Assembly: GCA_930367215.1 (NCBI GenBank)
Contig: OV884058.1
Location: forward strand, 171,784,478-171,848,477
Length of the DNA: 64,000 bases
Source of the DNA: Pollenia angustigena
Lineage: Eukaryota; Arthropoda; Insecta; Diptera; Polleniidae
Direction: 5' to 3'
Shown: piece by piece, positions 21,513 to 32,675 of the stretch
Numbering within the stretch: the first letter of the stretch is position 1
How the letters are laid out: every line of letters begins with the position of its first letter
Position numbers and translations under genes: made by a program
Notes under the pieces: model-generated
The model's database searches: none
What the model was told of the DNA's origin: nothing
What the model saw: only the letters and a program-made list of their open reading frames with translations

Positions 21513-24020
21513 TTTTTTTTTTTTTTTCATTATTATTATCTTCATATATTAAATATGAACTAACAATAATTAATAAAATCTTAACCTAATACTTTATTTT
21601 ATGTCCTGCCAGTGCCAGACAAAATTTTCTTCATCACGGGTTCTGTTCACTTATAAAGGTGTTTATCGCTCATCTAATTGGGTAAGTGCTGCAGTGTCTC
21701 TTCTTCTTAAGCGAGTGTGGCCGCCATGATTTAAAATATTTCGAGCTAGTGGATTTGGGTGTTGTTCAAGCCTTTTTAAATATTTTATTGCATATTTTGT
21801 AATCGTAGTTTTAACTAATGGCACATTGAGATCCTTATGAATGTTTGAGTTTTTAACATACCAGGGAGCGGCTGTGATTATTCGAAGAAGTTTATTTTGG
21901 CGCCTTTGAATTTTGTCGATACTAGAGGCCGAGGCAGTGCCCCATAGTTGAATACCATAGCACCAGATTGGCTTTAAGATGGAGTTGTAAAGTAGAAGCT
22001 TGCAATCGAGTCTAAGGACAGAATTTCTTCCAATAAGCCAATGAATTTGAATGGCTTTTAGTTTCATTTAAGTTAATTTTGCCTCTATATGGCATTTCCA
22101 CGTTAATCGCCGATCCAGATGTATACCGAGATATTTAACATGCGAATGTTGAGGAATTATTTGATTATTGATTGTAATAGGGGGGCAAGATTCCCGGCGC
22201 AAAGTGAATGTTATATGTACGCATTTTTGCTCATTGACCATTATCCTCCATTGTGTTAACCATATTTCTAGTTGAAATATATGATGCTGTAAGTAACGCG
22301 ATGCTTCATAACGATTTTCGTGGATGCTTAGAAAAGCTGTATCGTCTGCAAATGTTAAAGTTTGTGTGTAGTTGCTTGTTGGCATGTCCGAAGTATAAAT
22401 TAAGTATAATAGGGGGCCCAGGATGCTGCCTTGTGGGACTCCAGCGGCAATGGGCTGAGGTGAACTTAAGAAATTTCCTTCTTTAATAATAAATTGACGA
22501 CCGACTAAGTAGCTTTCTAGCAGCTTGTGTGTGTTTGCTGGTAAATTTTGCTTCAATTTATGTAATAAGCCTTCATGCCAGACTTTATCAAAAGCTTGCG
22601 AAACATCGATGAAGAGTGCTGAGCAATATTTCTTTTCTTCAAATGCTTTTCTTATGACATTTACTATTCGATGAGTCTATTCGATTGTGCTGTGTTTTCT
22701 TCTAAATCCGAACTGATGGTTTGGAATACATCTATTTACACTTAAAATCGGTGTTAATTTTGAAACTAAAAATTTCTCAAACAGCTTTGACATATTTGGT
22801 AATAAGCTAATAGACCTATAAGACTCAACTTTTGTATGGTCTTTACCTGGCTTAGGTATCATGGTAACTAAGGCAACCTTCCATTTTTGAGGATAGTATT
22901 CAAGGCGTAAAATAGCATTAAAAATAAAAAGAATAATTTTCTTTGCTATGCGAGGTAGCTCCAAAAGCATTTTATTACTGATTTTATCAATACCAGGTGC
23001 CTTCTTAGTGTTTAAGTCACAAATAGCCTTTTCGATTTCTCTTAACTCAAATCTGAGGGGAATAGCTGCTCTAGCAGGAACAGGTGGTAACTCGACCGCA
23101 ATATTGTGAAATATATTTGGTGTAAATACGTTTTTCAAGTGACTAACAAACAGATTTCCTTTTTCAATATCGTTTCTTGCCCAATTACCATTCAAGTTTC
23201 TTAATGGTGGCTTAGATATAACTGGCCTTTTTAGATTTCTAGCTGCACGCCATAATGAGTAGTCAGATTGTGGAGTTGCATCAAGTTCCTTAAGATATTT
23301 TTCTAGAGAAGCCGTTTTCTGATTCTGTAGTAACTTTCTTAGCCTTTTTGTGCATTCTTTTAATAAAATCTTAAGTTGCGGGGATCTGTAAAGTTGCCAC
23401 TCTCTTCGAACTCTCCTTTTTTCAGTCAAGAGCCGCTCGACATCTGAAGAACATATTTTATTATTTTTAATTTTTTTGAGGGTAACGCTGGAGTGTTGAA
23501 CAGCTAGTTTAAGATAACTGTCAAAGTTAACAAGAGAGAGATCCACATTCTCCGGTGTACTAAGCGGAATATTTTCTGTGCAATGGGCACTGAGAAATTT
23601 TTTATATTTTAACCAATTTATTTGTGTGGCTGGCGTCGCTAAGTAACCTGACGGAAATACAATTCTATTTGGGTTCGATATAGTAACAATTGTAGGTGTG
23701 TGGTCGGATGATAGTTCTAAGGAAGCTTCAACATGAATCGTTTCTGTGGGAATGTTTTTAACCACGCCGAAATCGATGACATCTGGTATTTTTTGATGAG
23801 CAGTGGGCCAATATGTTGGTTGTCCGCTTGCTACCACATTTAAATCCATTTTAGAAATTGTGTAAAATAAAACACGACCCTTTGGTGTTATAAGTCGCGA
23901 CCCCCAGAAGGTATGTTTAGCGTTATAATCGCCAGCGGCTAGGAAACACGGTCCTAATGATTTAAAATATTTATAATATTGGTCCTCCGATATTGAAAAT
24001 CTAGGCGGGGAGTATAACGA
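21513..24020 (-). pseudogene. Jockey-clade LINE ORF2, copy B (nearly intact 3' part)
   Basis: Minus-strand reading frame from about 24017 to the stop at 21663-21665, kept in one phase throughout. It is interrupted only by TAG at 22677-22679 and a stop at 22068-22070. It encodes the second part of an APE-type endonuclease (GDYNAKHTFWGSRL, DVIDFGVVKN), then a reverse transcriptase: KKAPGIDKISNKMLLELP, SLLPNMSKLFEKF, HQFGFRRKHSTIE, AAGVPQGSILGPLLYLIY, and the catalytic FADDT near 22341-22352. The C terminus has WYVKNSNIHKDLNVP. A ~135-bp 3' UTR and oligo(A) (plus poly(T) about 21510-21528) follow. The motif set is that of jockey/X/BS elements. It is 5' truncated within the endonuclease at its junction with the DINE-like repeat. 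Two nonsense changes in ~2.4 kb imply fairly recent loss of function. Confidence 0.93.
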
Positions 24021-24906
24021 CAATGTTATCATTACAAATTTTGGCAAGTCATAGTTACATAGGACTAGAAATTAAACTGTTAAGTTTCGTGAAGATCGGT
24101 CCATAATTTACCATAGGCCCCATATAAAACCTACTTCCGGAAAACAACTTAGTACGCCTAAAAACGTAAAAAATAATGCTATCATAACAAAATTTGGTAC
24201 ATCGAAGTTTTATAGAACTAAAAATAAATCTTTGAAATTTCGTGAAGATCGGTTCATAATTTACCATAGGCCCCATATAAACTTTACTCCCGGAAAACAA
24301 CTTAGTACGCCTAAAAACGTAAAAAATAATGCTATCATAACAAAATTTGGTACATCAAAGTTTTATTGGACAAGAAATAAAATTGTGTTATTTCGTGAAG
24401 ATCGGTCCATAACTTACCCTGGGCCCCATATAAACCTTACTCCCGGAAAACAGTTTAGTACGCCTAAATCCGTAAAAAATAATGCTATCATAACAAAATT
24501 TGGTACATCAAAGTTGTATAGGACAAGAAATAAAACTGTGTAATTTCGTGAAGATCGGTCCATAATTTACCCTGGGCCCCATATAAACCCTACTCTCGGA
24601 AAACAGTTTAGTACGCCTAAAACCGTAAAAAATAACGCTAGCGTAACAGAAATTGGTACGTCACAGTTTTAAAGGACTAGAAATGACGCTGTGAAATTTC
24701 GTGATGATCGGTCAATAATTTACCCTAGGCCCCATATAAACCCTTCTACCGGAAAACAGTTTGGTTGCCTTAAACCATAATTAATAACAAATCGTCACAG
24801 TTTAAGATTATAATAACATCATACAGATATTACTCCTTAAACATTCGAACTGTCGGTGGAGGGTATCAAAGATTCGGCACAGCCGAATATAGCACTCTTA
24901 CTTGTT
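24018..24906 (-). mobile_element. DINE-1-like (Helentron-associated) element with 153-bp array
   Basis: On the minus strand it starts ACAAGTAAGAGTGCTATATT, then the hairpin TTCGGCTGTGCCGAA and ATACCCTCCACCGACAG, exactly as in the copies at 47640 and 55450. It then enters a tandem array and is cut by LINE B at about 24018. The first plus-strand residues of the array (caatgttatcattacaaatt) give LINE B its false N-terminal codons. The 3' half of the element is missing here. Confidence 0.8.
24020..24780 (-). repeat. 153-bp tandem repeat, five units
   Basis: GAAGATCGGT (or variants) recurs at 24091, 24244, 24397, 24550 and 24703, exactly 153 bp each time. Units contain TTTCGTGAAGATCGGTCCAT, GGCCCCATATAAACC and GGAAAACAGTTTAGTACGCC. 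Because 153 is a multiple of three, units that lack stops give a spuriously long open frame; there is no evidence it is translated. Confidence 0.95.
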
Positions 24907-25207
24907 TTTTTTTAATTAGGCTTAAGTTCATCAAATTTAATTTTCATTAAATTATTTTTATGAAGAAAGGAATTTTCAAAACATGAAAATCAATTAAAAT
25001 TGTTATTGATAATCCTTAATTCTCCTCAGATGGATTTGCCGTCTTACACTCGCAGCCATCGACGACCGCTGACGTCAATAGTCAAACATCAATCCTTAAT
25101 CCAAATTGTATTTTAACCTTTGGTAGATCGAAATTTGCTTTTCTGAATGATTATCCATTTTTAATTGATTTTACGTGTTTTTTTCCTTTTCCTTTACTTC
25201 CGTTTTC
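24907..25207 (+). repeat. Repeat R, copy 1 (lacks tRNA-like segment)
   Basis: Matches 35872-36240 almost base for base (TTAATTAGGCTTAAGTTCAT ... CCTCAGATGGATTTGCCGTC ... GGTAGATCGAAATTTGC). A ~70-bp tRNA-like segment is absent between AATCCTTAATT and CTCCTCAGATGG. Confidence 0.8.
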
Positions 25208-25395
25208 CGTTATTTTTTAGTATTCTCCCTTACAAACCTGCTTCGTAGTAAGAGAATGCCGTAGTACTCGAAATGTTTTTTTTTTTTTTTTATAAAAGTT
25301 GTTGAGAGTTCTTTTACTTACTTTACTGCATTTCCGTATGCCTTATTGCGTAGCGCATAATTGTGCGCTTATTTTTTTAAATGTACATTTAGTAA
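25208..25395. mobile_element. CCCAATAAAAAAT-family MITE, right-half fragment
   Basis: TTTTTTAGTATTCTCCCTTA, TACAAACCTGCTTCGTAGTA, the T-run, TTGTTGAGAGTTCTTT and TAGCGCATAATTGTGCGC follow the order of the right half of 35062-35488. Both termini are missing. Confidence 0.75.
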
Positions 25396-25439
25396 TTAGA
25401 TAGCTTGCGGACACAAAGTGTCTAATTTTGATGTGAAAT

Positions 25440-25645
25440 TATGGACCGATTCTCACCATTTGCATAGACTTCGTCCATATTTGATCAAATAATCTACAAA
25501 ATTGGAACTAGTACTCTGCGCACAAGGCTAACATGGACAGACAACCAGCCAGGCGGATGGATGAGCATCGTTAGATCACTTTAAAAAGTGATTCTGAGTC
25601 GATAGGAATTCTAAAAGATTGGTCTAGATACAAATAGCATAGCAT
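25440..25645 (+). mobile_element. DINE-like fragment
   Basis: Shares CAAAATTG..ACT.TGCGCACAAG, ACATGGACAG and GTGATTCTGAGTCGATNGG with the DINE-like element at 15929-16600 (its 16360-16510 part). Ends are eroded. Confidence 0.55.
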
Positions 25646-26600
25646 TTATCCTTAATGACAACCTGCTTTGTATTACAATTTTAGAATAAAAATAAAATGT
25701 AGATGTCGAAATTAAAGTAACAGAGTTTCGAAAAAAAAAATTTTTATTTGCTGCAAAAGCTATTGTAGGCATCTAAAAAATTGAATATCTTTTAAAATAT
25801 GCATTAAAAAGGCAAAATATGCGCTATAAACCTAAAAAATGCTGCAAAAAGGCTCTTTTAACTAAAAACGGTAAAATATGCAAACATATGCACTAACAAA
25901 TCGATGTCAAAATTCATAAAAAGCCCTAAAACGGATAAATATATTGTTTCTGCCTTGATTAGTCGCACAAGGAAAAACATGCAATTGCATATTTCTGGTT
26001 TCTCTGATCATCACAAATACGAAAACATTTTTGTTAACTACACCCCTTTGAATGTGTTTAATCCTTACAAAAGTAAAAACAACACCATGATTTAAGACTT
26101 AAAGCTAAAGAAAGTATTTAGCTAAAATGTCAAATATTTGAAATACACATAAAGAAAGGGTCCTTGGATTTTGTTATTAAAAACAAAAAAAGGAAAAACC
26201 AAACTTTTTGGTGACCAACACCCCTACCCCTGAATTTAGTATCATTTACAAAACTTATGGTCAAGCTTTAGTGGTCCAAAAAATACTTTGCGCGTGGCGG
26301 CTTAACTGAATTGAAATTTATATGGACATCATGTTTAAATCTCTTAATTTTAAATAAACATTTAAATAAGTCGACTGTTTGGCCGGCCTAAAAAAGATGT
26401 CCATAAAACATCACATACACATTTTTATTTATTCCTTAAGATTATAATTGGCGCCATATGTATATTTGCATATTTAAAAAAACATATTCTATAATAAAGA
26501 ATCTCAAATCTCTTGTGTATGAAATAAATTAAACAAAAAATAAAAAAAAATCCAGCAAATTAAATTGTTCAATTAAAACGTAACAAAACCGTTTAAACGT
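25646..26600. repeat. AAAATATGC-rich old repeat, limits unknown
   Basis: Multiple AATATGC/ATGCAT motifs (25795-25905, 25976-26000) and the phrase GCATATTTCTGGTTTCTCTG. That phrase recurs reversed near 20165-20185 (CAGGGAAACCAGAAATATGC), and related 'tgcaaaatatgcactaa' wording occurs near 29960 and 33612. An old interspersed family is likely. Confidence 0.35.
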
Positions 26601-27011
26601 TTTCAAATGTAACAAAGTTTTTAATTTAACTTTTGACACTTTTTAAGATTAGATTCTTATCAATTCTTTTGTCTGTGATGAGATAAAACATTAATAAGAA
26701 AAATAGCAACCACATTCAACCAGGACCAGACCAAGACCAGTTACACCTCCGCGTTAATGTTCATCACTTTAACTCAATTACACGCATTTGTTAAGTGATA
26801 CCGAACAATTAAAAGTCACTGTGTTTCTGTTTTTGTTTCGATTCATTCAACTTTTTCCTTTTAACGTCGTTGTTTTTTTTTTTTTTTTTGGGTGAAAAAC
26901 ACCAGCAAAGTTACAAGTTTTTAACATTAAAAATGTTAATTAGACTCAGGCTGTGTGTTTTATTTTTTGTATGTTTCTTTTCTACTTTAATTTTCTTGAC
27001 TATTTTTGTAG

Positions 27012-27050
27012 GCAGATCCCGGTAAGAAGCCGAGGCGAAAAAAGTTACAG
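27012..27050 (+). other. Candidate 39-nt micro-exon
   Basis: A long pyrimidine-rich run (26950-27008) ends in TTTTTGTAG|GCAG, a good 3' splice site. The next 39 nt are purine- and GC-rich, free of stops, and encode A-D-P-G-K-K-P-R-R-K-K-L-Q, a basic peptide, before CAG|GTTTCA, a weak donor. A stronger donor, CCG|GTAAGAAG, lies inside at 27021-27022. It differs sharply in composition from the surrounding AT-rich DNA. No other exon of a gene is visible, so this is only a candidate. Confidence 0.3.
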
Positions 27051-27929
27051 GTTTCATTTTACGTTCATATAATTTTTTAACAGTTCGTTTTTCATTTTAA
27101 CTTTTCGTATTTTTTGTCTAGTTGAGTTACGTCCTGCTTTGGGGTTTTTGTTTTACACCGCTTAAGGAAATGCATAACAAATGCGTGGGCTGTGCAGTAA
27201 CTTCTGGAAATAATGTTGGAAAAATTTCAAGTATTAGTTTCTTTTTAAAATAATAATAAAACTCATTTACATTTTAACAGTATTTATCTCTGTAGCAACT
27301 TGCTTAAAACTTTACTACATGGCTACTTGCAGCATTACATTTCACCAATTTGTAAAGTACTTTCTCGTAATTTACACAGTAATTCGCATATGCACGAAAG
27401 TCAAGGTGTCAATTCTCGTTTTGTGATAAATTTAAGTGAAAAAAATGTTGATATAACCTGATAGTACCTGTACGGCAGGAAGAAAAAACTTCTTTAAGGT
27501 AAGCCCCAACGTCAGTGCTTGGCAATGATTAGCTGCGCTGGTCTTTAGGTTGCCTCATAATTAGCTGAAATGTTAAATAAAACTATTTTTAAACCCCCAT
27601 TCCCTATCAATTATCCGCCAAATAGTCCAAAACTCTTAGATCCCGTTATGCTTCATTGTTAGGACTATATGCTACACAATTTTTAGCTTCCTATGTGATT
27701 ATGGGGCTTTAATATAAGCAATAATTTTGCCACATCACTTTTACCTCTAAATTCTCCGCCCACTGGCCAAAAAAATAAAAAAATCTGGCTACATTAGGAT
27801 TTGGCCTAGGCTTTTTACTATATGCATGTCCATTTTCTGCTTCTTAGCCCATCAGCGGGCTTCAAAAAGCTCTGCGGAAAGATAAAACAAAAAGAGGAGT
27901 ACACATATAAGGAAATTATATATATACAC
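27051..27929. other. No gene recognised
   Basis: AT-rich, no repeat termini found. Possible intron. Confidence 0.3.
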
Positions 27930-28532
27930 CAGAGATCAGCAATGAATCGTTTTTTCGCTACTCATACTGACTCATGCAATTGTAAGTATAAGTGCGTAGA
28001 AATCATTTAAACTAAACTACTCTGATTCACTCATACTCACAAGAGAAATATTTATGAGTGCGACGTCGACATTATACGCATACTCATAAATGACCTCAGC
28101 TTGATTTATAATTTCAAGAAAATACTTACAATACTCACAATGATTCAAATCATTATCTCATCCATTTACCGTTTTAACACAACAGAGCAAACACACAACT
28201 TAAAAATCAGCGCTGCCAGATAAATTTGCCGAAAAATCGTCTACTTCATACATGTTACTTTAGTAAACTGTAATTGCCAAATCGTCACTTTGCTATTTCG
28301 GGGAAAAATCTGGCCGCCTCGCATTTTGCTTCGCCTATACACATTGACTTGAGTAGATTCTAAATCAAACACTACAAATGTTGGTAAGTATGAGTACGAT
28401 GAATAAAATGAAACTTTTGAGTGAATATGAGTTTGAATCACATTGGAATAAGTATGAGTGCGTATAAGTACAAGAATTTATGAGTTATGATTTAGCTCTA
28501 CTCACTTTTTCACTACTCATTGCTGATCTCTG
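27930..28532. mobile_element. hAT MITE, TSD ATATACAC
   Basis: CAGAGATCAGCAATGA at the left and TCATTGCTGATCTCTG at the right are perfect inverted repeats and start with the hAT consensus CAGNG. ATATACAC duplicates on both sides (27922-27929, 28533-28540). The body is rich in ACTCATACTCA/TGAGTATGAGT motifs in both orientations. Non-coding. Confidence 0.92.
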
Positions 28533-28543
28533 ATATACACATA

Positions 28544-29538
28544 CAGTGGTATCCCGGTTTAACGTATACTCAGTTTAACGAATTCGCGATTTAACGTACG
28601 GTCATATTTTTTCCATTGAGTACCTTATATTACGAACAAACAGCAAATTTTTGTACTCTATTTAACGAATTTTTACAAAAAAAATTTGTAAAAGCAAAAT
28701 ATATTGAATGCAAACATATTTGCATCCATCCTCTTTTGTTTTTGTATACATTTTTACCATATTTTTAAAGCGATTTAACTGAAAACAACGAGTTAAGAGA
28801 AGTATTTTATTTTCTTACACAGAAAGCAAAGAAAATACTTGCTCTCCAAAATAAACATTTGTACGTTACAAAGTAATTTTTACTTTTGCTTACAAAACAA
28901 ATGTTTGTTTTCTGTATCAAATTTTACTTCAATTTTGTGAAGTTTTTGTAAAGTTGACATCAAAATGCCCAAAAGAAAACGTTAATTTCTATAAGAAAAA
29001 TTAAAAATTTTTAACGACTATGAAAAGGGCCTGCGACTTAGTCCTTTATTTAATAAATATCAGCTACTTAAGTCATCATTATGCAAAATTATAAAATCAA
29101 AACGGAAACTTTTGAGCGAAATGGAAAAGACTAAATTCGGAATATTCCTATTATTGGTCCTATATTAAAAGCAAAAGCTCTCTAGATCTACACAAAAAAA
29201 TGTATGTTGAAAAATGTTAGCCAGCCATGGCTGGTTCTGCAGATTCAAAAAACGCTATGGAATTCGTTTAATGAAGCAAAGTGGGGAGAAACTCTCTTCT
29301 AACAAAGAGTTAGTGCAGCCGTTTATATCTACATATGTACTCATTTAATTGAAAATGATATGAAGTATTTATTTTTTGTTTGTGTTATGTATGGAAATAA
29401 ACGACTTTACTTTGTTTTATTAAAATATTGTTGTTTTATTAATAAAAATGTATTAAAAAAAACTTCGGGATTTAACGAATTTTCCGATATAACGAAAGGG
29501 CCTGACAATATATAATTCGTTAAACCGAGATACCACTG
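28544..29538 (+). mobile_element. pogo/Tigger-like transposon, internally deleted
   Basis: CAGTGGTATCCCGGTTTAACG and its near reverse complement CGGTTTAACG..CCACTG at the right end are flanked by TA on both sides (28542-28543, 29539-29540). CAGT ends plus TA duplication fit the pogo branch of Tc1/mariner, and the coding remnant inside agrees. GATTTAACG motifs repeat at both termini. It lies 3 bp from the TSD of the neighbouring hAT MITE. Confidence 0.9.
28965..29330 (+). pseudogene. CENP-B-type N-terminal region of pogo transposase
   Basis: Starts M-P-K-R-K-R at 28965, then after a stop/frameshift reads NDYEKGLRLS..FNKYQL (from 29013), SSLCKIIKSKRKLLSEMEK (about 29057-29130), PILKAKAL, and GWFCRFKKRYGIRL (from 29229). 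These correspond to the psq-like HTH and the second, Tc5/CENP-B-like HTH of pogo/Tigger transposases, which bind the terminal repeats. The DDE catalytic domain is absent: coding similarity ends at about 29320 and the right terminal region follows. Confidence 0.85.
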
Positions 29539-29540
29539 TA

Positions 29541-30024
29541 TATACTTATTTTCTGATTCTCGTTTTTATTATGAAAATAGTGTTCCATTCCATATGTTGC
29601 TATAAAGCTTTTGAAATTATGCTAAGAAAACTCGTAAGCAAATGTCAAAGCAGAAGAAAGAATACAAAAAATATTTCCAGATTAAATTATTAAATTACTT
29701 GAATTATCGCAAAGAAATCGGAATGGACAAAGGAAAGAATATTCTATTGACAACTTTTTATTGCAGTTAATATAATTTAATAGATTATAGAACTTTTTTG
29801 AGAGTGATGAGTTTGTTTCAACCCCATCTCTCGGCATCTCGTCACTGTCGATTACAATATCTTTTATATTGATATAAAAAAAAAACAAAACATTTGAATA
29901 AAACCATATATTATGCACAAAAATATGTTTTTATAACCACTATATGAGAAAAAAAATTTATGAACGATAAAATATGCACTTAGAAATCGATGGCATTTAC
30001 ACGCAATAAGTGCACAGAAAAAAA
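29541..30024. other. No gene recognised
   Basis: The minus-strand open frame at 29682-29918 includes DIVIDSDEMPRDGVETN, with acidic protein-like composition, but I recognise no family and it is flanked by low-complexity sequence. Confidence 0.3.
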
Positions 30025-30559
30025 AAACACTCAGGATAACTTAAGTTTTGTATACTTACTTTAAGTAAATTTAAGTACGAATAACACAAAAACGTACTAA
30101 AAACAATCCTAAAAGGGATTTCTTTCGAAAATCAATCCCGGAATTTCTTAAAATAAGTATACAACTCTTAAACCAAGTAAAATAAAGAGAGAGTTAAATT
30201 ACAAAGTGAGAGTTGTAATCTCATATAACTTATTAGTCTCATCTCTTAGCATTGCATTATTTTTTGGTGCAAACGCGTGTGTTTTTCAAAGTTTGTTGTT
30301 CAATTACAACAACACCACAGAAGTTGGACAAAAAAGATTTGCTTCTTGTGTGTAGAAACAACAAAACCAACGGAACTAGAAGAAAACCTTATTCCAAAAA
30401 GCACTCAAAAATTAAATTTCAAGTCCTTAAAATTTAGCTGGAAATAAATTTGAGTTCAAACGTATTTTTAAATAATATTCAAGTTTCAAAACATTTTACT
30501 AATATTCACTTGATTTCAAATTTCCATTTTACTGGAGAATACAAATAAAATAAAGTGTA

Positions 30560-32527
30560 CACAGAAAAAATTATTGCCGAATTATTTTCAAACAAATGAT
30601 TGTTTGAAAATTTTTTTAATTTCTATAAATTTTTTTACTGATTCAAACAATATTTTTGTTTGATTTTTATTTAACCAACAAAAATGTGGACAACTCTTCA
30701 TAAATATAATAAACGTGTTATTGGTTTCAAGTTTTCATAATTTTGTATGAAATATTTTACGCTCCCTAGTGTTGTCGTCTTTTTGCATTTTTTTATTTGA
30801 TCGTAAGCAACACTTCTTTATGTGAAATGTAAGAACAACAACAAAAAACACACACAGTCTATTTTTGGACGCTTTAAAAAAGTGCAACTATAAGAAAAAC
30901 AATAGCAGAAACAACATTACAAGAAACAAAATCCAGTATTCAATTGTTTAAAACTGTTTGTTTAAATACATCAAATACAAAAATAGAATGATGACGAAAA
31001 ACATATCGAGTCGGTCTGCTGCCGTTTTTGGTTACATTTCTTCTTTAGCAAAGGAAAGGATACAGCAACAGAGAGTGATAAAGAAAAAACATTGTGTTGT
31101 GTGTAAAGCTAAGATCCCACTATCGGCGCAATGTACCAATTTTTGTCGTATTTCATGTGCCGATAGTGGGAACGGTCAACATTTTTGAATATGCGACAAT
31201 TTGTGCCGAAATTGTGCTGACTGTGGACAATCAAAATGTACCTTGATGCGCCGATAATGTGAACACTCTTTTGCACAATGTGGAGCAATCAAATTACTTA
31301 ATATGTGCCGATTTTTATCGGCCACTTGCGCGCCGATAACAGTCGCCAATCAGCGCCGAAACAAGGGATGGCAAAACGAAATTTTTAAAATGCACCAACT
31401 GGCTAAAAAAATTTTACTTTTTTGAGCTTAATTGTACCAAAATACATTTGTTTTATCTATTATTTATGTATTTAAACGTTAAATAGTACATTTCTACTGT
31501 TAATTGAAAGAAAACAATTCGCCTTCACCACAAAACATTGCAGTTGTATCGATCTTGCCGTCCCTGGTTTGTAAACATCTTTTTACAAAACAACAATTAC
31601 AAAAATAAAAGAACAAGGGCAGTAAGTTTGAATAAAATTGTATACATTTTTTATTATATATAAATATAATTTAAAATTGTTAGGAAACATAATGGAATAT
31701 TCAGACGGAGAATTTTGCGAATTTCTAAGGTAAAATGATATCTGCCAACAAGCAAATAAACAAAAACATATGATTTAATTTGCCCAAATAGCACGATAGT
31801 GTGACCGCATTGTACCGTTTATTGTCGCAATTGAGTTTTGGCCGATATGAACCGAAAACAATTGTCACAATGTGCGACGATAATGGGACCACCCAAGAAT
31901 AAATTGTGCAATGTTTTAAAATGTGCGCCGATGTAGCACGATAAAAATCGTCACAGATTGTGCTATTTGAGCCGATAGTGGGATCTTAGCTTATAAATAA
32001 AGCTGGAGGTCCATACCACGCGTTTTCGCCTCCTCGCAGCGCATGCTTTTATAACCTTACATGTGTTATATGTTTCAAGTTACATGCAACGCTTTTTATG
32101 CAGCAGCAGCACAAGTAAAAATAAAATTTAACTTGTCAAAATCAGCTGAGTTGTTCGAACGCTGCTTGTGACGCTTACAAAAGTAGAAAGTAAACCTACT
32201 TTTCGCCTCAAGGCATCTACATCTCAAAGCCAGCTGGCGGCTCTGCTCTGCCGTCATCTTCTCATACAGTGCTTACTCGTGTGCGCGTCATTGCTTGTGC
32301 AAAAACTTTTTTATTTATTTTGAAATTTAGTACCTATATGAATTTTAGTAAACTTTTTGTTTGATTCAGTTAAATTATTTATTTGAAAAAATCAGTGTTT
32401 TTTTCAATAAACAAAATGCAAATAAATTGTTTGAATATGCGAATTTGTTTATAGGACCGATTTCAGACAAAAAATTGTTTGATTCTACAAATTTTTTGTT
32501 TGAATTGGAAAAATAATTTTTTCTGTG
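30560..32527. mobile_element. CACAGAAAAAATTATT-ended TIR element
   Basis: CACAGAAAAAATTATT at the left is the reverse complement of AATAATTTTTTCTGTG at the right. TA flanks both ends (30558-30559, 32528-32529). Subterminal sequence is rich in TTTGTTTGAAT/ATTCAAACAA in both orientations. A further TIR element (31106-31992) is nested inside. The class is Tc1/mariner-like by target site only. Confidence 0.75.
31106..31992. mobile_element. Nested TIR element, AAGCTAAGATCCCACTATCGGC ends
   Basis: AAGCTAAGATCCCACTATC at 31106 and its exact reverse complement ending at 31992 (GATAGTGGGATCTTAGCTT) give a TIR of about 22 bp. Subterminal GTGCCGATA/TATCGGCAC-like motifs recur many times in both orientations. 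No clean target duplication was found. Confidence 0.75.
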
Positions 32528-32675
32528 TAACAAAAGTATATCTCAACCTATGAAACTTAAATTCGAACTTGAATACCAATTGTTTTGCACCTAATTTCCA
32601 GCAAAATTGCTTATTGGGATATTATTTCAAGTAAGAGTTCACATTTAGTTTAAAATTTTAGTTAAATATGTACAT

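Noticed and set aside
29682..29918. Possible host exon (acidic minus-strand frame)
   Set aside because: No convincing splice sites, low-complexity flanks, and no recognised domain.
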